A stretch of 6,621 nucleotides of DNA, from the NCBI GenBank assembly GCA_011523315.1, contig WTHE01000602.1, positions 1-6,621 on the forward strand, given 5' to 3'. The position numbers were made by a program, and so were the translations under genes. Positions within the stretch are counted from its first letter, which is position 1, and every line of letters starts with the position of its first letter. The DNA comes from Candidatus Binatota bacterium. GTDB lineage: Bacteria > Desulfobacterota > Binatia > Bin18. Below, piece by piece: positions 5,263-6,621 of this stretch. The notes beneath the pieces are model-generated. The model searched no databases and was not told the DNA's origin. It was given only the letters and a program-made list of their open reading frames with translations.

Positions 5263-6621
5263 ATGAAACACATCCTGCGGAGAAGTATTGGTGCGTTGTT
5301 CTGGAGCGGGCTGCTGTGCCTTGTACCTGCCAGCAGCCTGGCCGATATCAAATTTGCCCTTGAAAACCCGGCACCGGGTCAGGTCCTCAGCGGTATACGT
5401 GTGATATCCGGCTGGGCGTTTTCAACCGCGTCTGCTGAGCCGGTCAGCGTCCGCTTATGGATCGATGACGGTGAGGCCATTGAGGTGCCGTGCTGTGTCG
5501 AACGGGTCGATGTCGCGAACGAGCATCCCGATTATCCCCACGCCCTGAGCAGTGGATTTGGTCAGGTCTTCAATGCCGGTCTGCTCGAAAAAGGCGCCCA
5601 TACCCTGACCCTTGAAATTGAGGATGCGACCGGCGCGCGCGAGATACAGGAGCGGCGGATTGAAACCGTCAGACCCGGTGGGTTTGAGTTTCTCGGCGCG
5701 CTCGATCTGGACCGGGCCGACGCCGAACTGAGCGAAGACAAACAAGAAATCCTGATCACCGGAGTGATCGTCCGGGAGAAAGGCAGCACCGAGTCCGAGG
5801 AGATCGAACTCCGTCTGGCCTGGCAGGAGAGCCTCCAGGCGCTGGGTATTGTCGCTGCGGGCAACGAGGACGAGCCCATCGCCTCTGCGGCCGCTGCCCT
5901 CAGTGCGAGTCTTGAGGCCGCTGGGACGAATGCCGAGGACCTGGGTGCGGAGCCGGTGCAGATGAGTGCCGAAGAACTTGCTATGGAGCCCGACTGGGTG
6001 CGGCACCCGGCCATCATTCGGATTGATCCGACCAGCGGCAACCGGACAATTCTGTCCGACGTGCACACCCCGACCAGAGCAGACCTGAGCGGTGCCGAAA
6101 CCGAAGGTGACCAGACGCTGACCGATCCGGGGCCGACCTGGCTCATCCCCCAAGGGCTCACGATCGAGCCGGACGGCCAGATTGCGGTGACCGATGCCGG
6201 CCGCAAGGCGCTGATCCGGGTCGATCCGGTAACGGGCCGGCGTCAGGCCTTCGCCGGCTCCGGGCCAAGCCTGACACGGCCGAATGGGGTTGCCGCCTAT
6301 CCCCAGGAATCGGGCTTGGACCGAACGCTTGTGATTGCAGACTCTGGCCGGTCGGGTGTCTTTGAACTGAACGGCAGCCGGACGATCATCTCGAACAGAG
6401 AGTTTGATGACGAACCCGAACAGGTGGATCTCAAGGATCCGTTTGGTATCGCGGTCGAGAACAACTGCACGGAAGAGGACTGCCAGGTCGTGGTGGCCGA
6501 GGCCGGCCTGCGGGCGATTGTTCGCCTCGACCGGAGGACCGAAGAGCGCCGCATTATCTCTGGACCGGAAGTCGGTAGCGGACCTGAACTGCGGGTACCG
6601 GTTGACATTGATGTTGCGTCC
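5263..6621 (+). CDS. Exported Ig-like / NHL-type beta-propeller protein (3' truncated by window)
   Basis: I do not recognise a named gene. The frame is open to the window end, giving 453 residues. Residues 1-27 form a Sec signal peptide (KHILRR, hydrophobic 11-23, cut likely after SLA); there is no lipobox at Cys19. An Ig-like beta-sandwich follows (about 30-137), with ENPAPGQVLSGIRVISGWAF, a vicinal pair Cys77-Cys78, SGFGQVFNAGLL and GAHTLTLEIED. Residues 138-248 form an acidic, Ala/Glu-rich linker region of unknown fold. From about 250, repeats resemble NHL/SMP-30 propeller blades: RIDPTSGNRTILSD (253-266), GLTIEPDGQIAVTDAG (298-313) with RVDPVTGRR, VIADSG (357-362), and GIAVENN (395-401) with VVVAEAG. 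Cys402 and Cys407 could form a disulfide. It starts 22 bases after lpxI; an ATG at 5257 in the same frame is possible, but GGA at 5254-5256 suits 5263 better. A periplasmic or surface location is inferred; no enzymatic residues can be assigned. Confidence 0.8.
   Translation, partial: MKHILRRSIGALFWSGLLCLVPASSLADIKFALENPAPGQVLSGIRVISGWAFSTASAEPVSVRLWIDDGEAIEVPCCVERVDVANEHPDYPHALSSGFGQVFNAGLLEKGAHTLTLEIEDATGAREIQERRIETVRPGGFEFLGALDLDRADAELSEDKQEILITGVIVREKGSTESEEIELRLAWQESLQALGIVAAGNEDEPIASAAAALSASLEAAGTNAEDLGAEPVQMSAEELAMEPDWVRHPAIIRIDPTSGNRTILSDVHTPTRADLSGAETEGDQTLTDPGPTWLIPQGLTIEPDGQIAVTDAGRKALIRVDPVTGRRQAFAGSGPSLTRPNGVAAYPQESGLDRTLVIADSGRSGVFELNGSRTIISNREFDDEPEQVDLKDPFGIAVENNCTEEDCQVVVAEAGLRAIVRLDRRTEERRIISGPEVGSGPELRVPVDIDVAS

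Noticed and set aside
5311..5325. Lipoprotein signal in the last gene (Cys19)
   Set aside because: The residues before Cys are G-L-L, which does not fit the lipobox; the SLA site at 25-27 is a better ordinary signal peptidase site.
4278..5351. Long open frame on the - strand (357 codons) opposite lpxI
   Set aside because: It lies fully opposite lpxI and the ends of its neighbours, has no recognisable motif, and such antisense frames are expected in GC-rich coding DNA.
5455..6206. Two overlapping - strand open frames opposite the propeller gene
   Set aside because: They overlap each other in different frames and oppose a + strand frame with a signal peptide and repeat structure that continues to the window end.

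Overview
The window reads as one strand-uniform block of outer-membrane biogenesis genes from a GC-rich Gram-negative bacterium that makes lipopolysaccharide. All six genes lie on the + strand in the order bamA (5' end outside the window) - skp/ompH - fabZ - lpxA - lpxI - an exported Ig-like/beta-propeller protein (3' end outside the window). Use of LpxI rather than LpxH, the gene order, the high GC and the style of the last protein suggest a deltaproteobacterial-type or deep-branching lineage (Desulfobacterota, Myxococcota, Tectomicrobia/Entotheonella or similar) rather than an enteric gammaproteobacterium. This placement is inference from gene content only.

Layout: 2-2446 is the BamA outer-membrane insertase, with five POTRA domains and a 16-strand-type barrel. 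2481-3026 is a Skp/OmpH periplasmic chaperone with a clear signal peptide. 3057-3530 is FabZ, the 3-hydroxyacyl-ACP dehydratase. 3527-4354 is LpxA, overlapping fabZ by ATGA. 4389-5240 is LpxI. From 5263 to the window end runs an exported protein with an N-terminal Ig-like domain and NHL/SMP-30-like propeller blades. Gaps between genes are 34, 30, -4, 34 and 22 bases. There is no gene-free stretch over 40 bases, no RNA gene, no mobile element, no CRISPR array, and no convincing promoter or terminator, so the block is probably transcribed as one operon started upstream of the window.

How the genes fit together: Skp would escort unfolded outer-membrane proteins to BamA, which folds them into the membrane. 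FabZ and LpxA draw on the same 3-hydroxyacyl-ACP pool, FabZ sending it to phospholipid chains and LpxA to lipid A. LpxI acts three steps after LpxA, cleaving UDP-2,3-diacylglucosamine to lipid X. Two usual members of this neighbourhood are not where they are commonly found: lpxD is absent between skp and fabZ, and lpxB does not directly follow lpxI. The place after lpxI is taken by the uncharacterised exported propeller protein, which is the least explained part of the window.

No wholly new system is evident. The points most worth a second look are that exported protein, the displaced lpxD/lpxB, the Ala at the LpxA acyl-chain ruler position, an Asn in the LpxI EGT motif, and the glycine-rich tail after the BamA beta-signal.
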